Shown one piece after another: positions 20,483 through 20,506 of a stretch of 20,506 nt of DNA. Positions within the stretch are counted from its first letter, which is position 1. Each line of letters opens with the position of its first letter. The position numbers were made by a program, and so were the translations under genes. The notes under the pieces are model-generated. The model did no database searches, was not told where the DNA came from, and saw only the letters and a list, made by a program, of their open reading frames with translations. Source of the DNA: RGIG4708 sp045538875 (GTDB lineage Bacteria; Bacillota; Clostridia; UMGS1810); assembly GCA_045538875.1 (NCBI GenBank), contig JAZQEG010000019.1, positions 1 to 20,506 of the forward strand, read 5' to 3'.

Positions 20483-20506
20483 GCGCAACGAGCGAAAAAA
20501 TTTGAG

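Larger units (their letters stand above)
19941..20506. other. Non-coding repeat mosaic at the window's right end
   Basis: No supportable gene. It is made of a 126-bp hairpin element (19959-20084), an inverted 109-bp repeat copy (20105-20213), a diverged direct copy (20292-20339), three occurrences of a motif GCCGTGRTTGCGCTAAAATGC or its complement (19948-19968, 20207-20227, and a shortened version running off the end from about 20477), and a 13-bp inverted repeat. The two short ORFs crossing 19884-20103 run through these repeats and are not credible. Confidence 0.75.

Noticed and set aside
1..20506. CRISPR arrays, tRNA or rRNA genes, transposase or integrase genes
   Set aside because: No regularly spaced direct repeats, no tRNA-like cloverleaf noticed, no rRNA sequence, and no ORF with transposase or recombinase motifs.

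Overview
The window is the S10-spc-alpha ribosomal-protein supercluster of a low-GC Gram-positive bacterium, followed by a short accessory region. Order and content (rpsJ to rplQ, with secY, adk, map, a KOW-domain gene, infA, rpmJ, rpsD and rpoA) are those of Clostridia. The zinc-type S14, the four-cysteine L24, the KOW gene between map and infA, and strong AGGAGG ribosome-binding sites before almost every gene suggest an anaerobic gut-type Clostridium relative of the Oscillospiraceae/Ruminococcaceae kind. That placement is inference from sequence style, not a database match.

Layout. 1-109 is one arm of a 109-bp repeat. 110-326 is AT-rich and non-coding. 327-355 is a sigma-A promoter, followed by a structured leader of about 250 nt that contains an intrinsic-terminator hairpin. 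611-16138 holds 32 genes, all on the + strand and mostly separated by 1-50 nt. They encode 27 ribosomal proteins plus SecY, adenylate kinase, methionine aminopeptidase, a KOW protein, IF-1 and RNA polymerase alpha (rpmC is counted; L30 and L36 are short genes that are easy to miss). A strong terminator at 16146-16183 closes the cluster. A new promoter at 16185-16213 then drives, through a structured leader of about 145 nt, an intracellular GH13 alpha-glucan hydrolase (16367-17674).

17675-19940 looks like a phage- or mobile-element-derived regulatory module. Two small cysteine-rich proteins are encoded on the - strand. Divergent from them are two S24-type (LexA/CI-like) repressors on the + strand. 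The divergent intergenic region carries three copies of an operator of the form ACACAT-(AA)-YTGTGT, each directly abutting an ATAAT -10 element. In the two convincing promoters the operator sits inside the 17-bp spacer. The second repressor has an intact Cys-Gly cleavage site and Ser/Lys dyad. The first has the Ser but an Arg in place of the Lys, and no cleavage dipeptide.

19941-20506 is non-coding and built of repeats: a 126-bp hairpin element with 10-bp terminal inverted repeats, an inverted copy (106 of 109 bases identical) of the window's first 109 bases, a diverged copy in direct orientation, and the start of another copy at the very end. Both window ends therefore lie in one dispersed repeat family, which would fit a contig that broke at repeats.

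Functionally, 611-16138 is the housekeeping translation, secretion and transcription core, apparently transcribed as one long operon with leader and spacer structures that could tune it. The amylase gene has its own promoter and leader. The repressor module is separately self-controlled and is the most accessory-looking part of the window.
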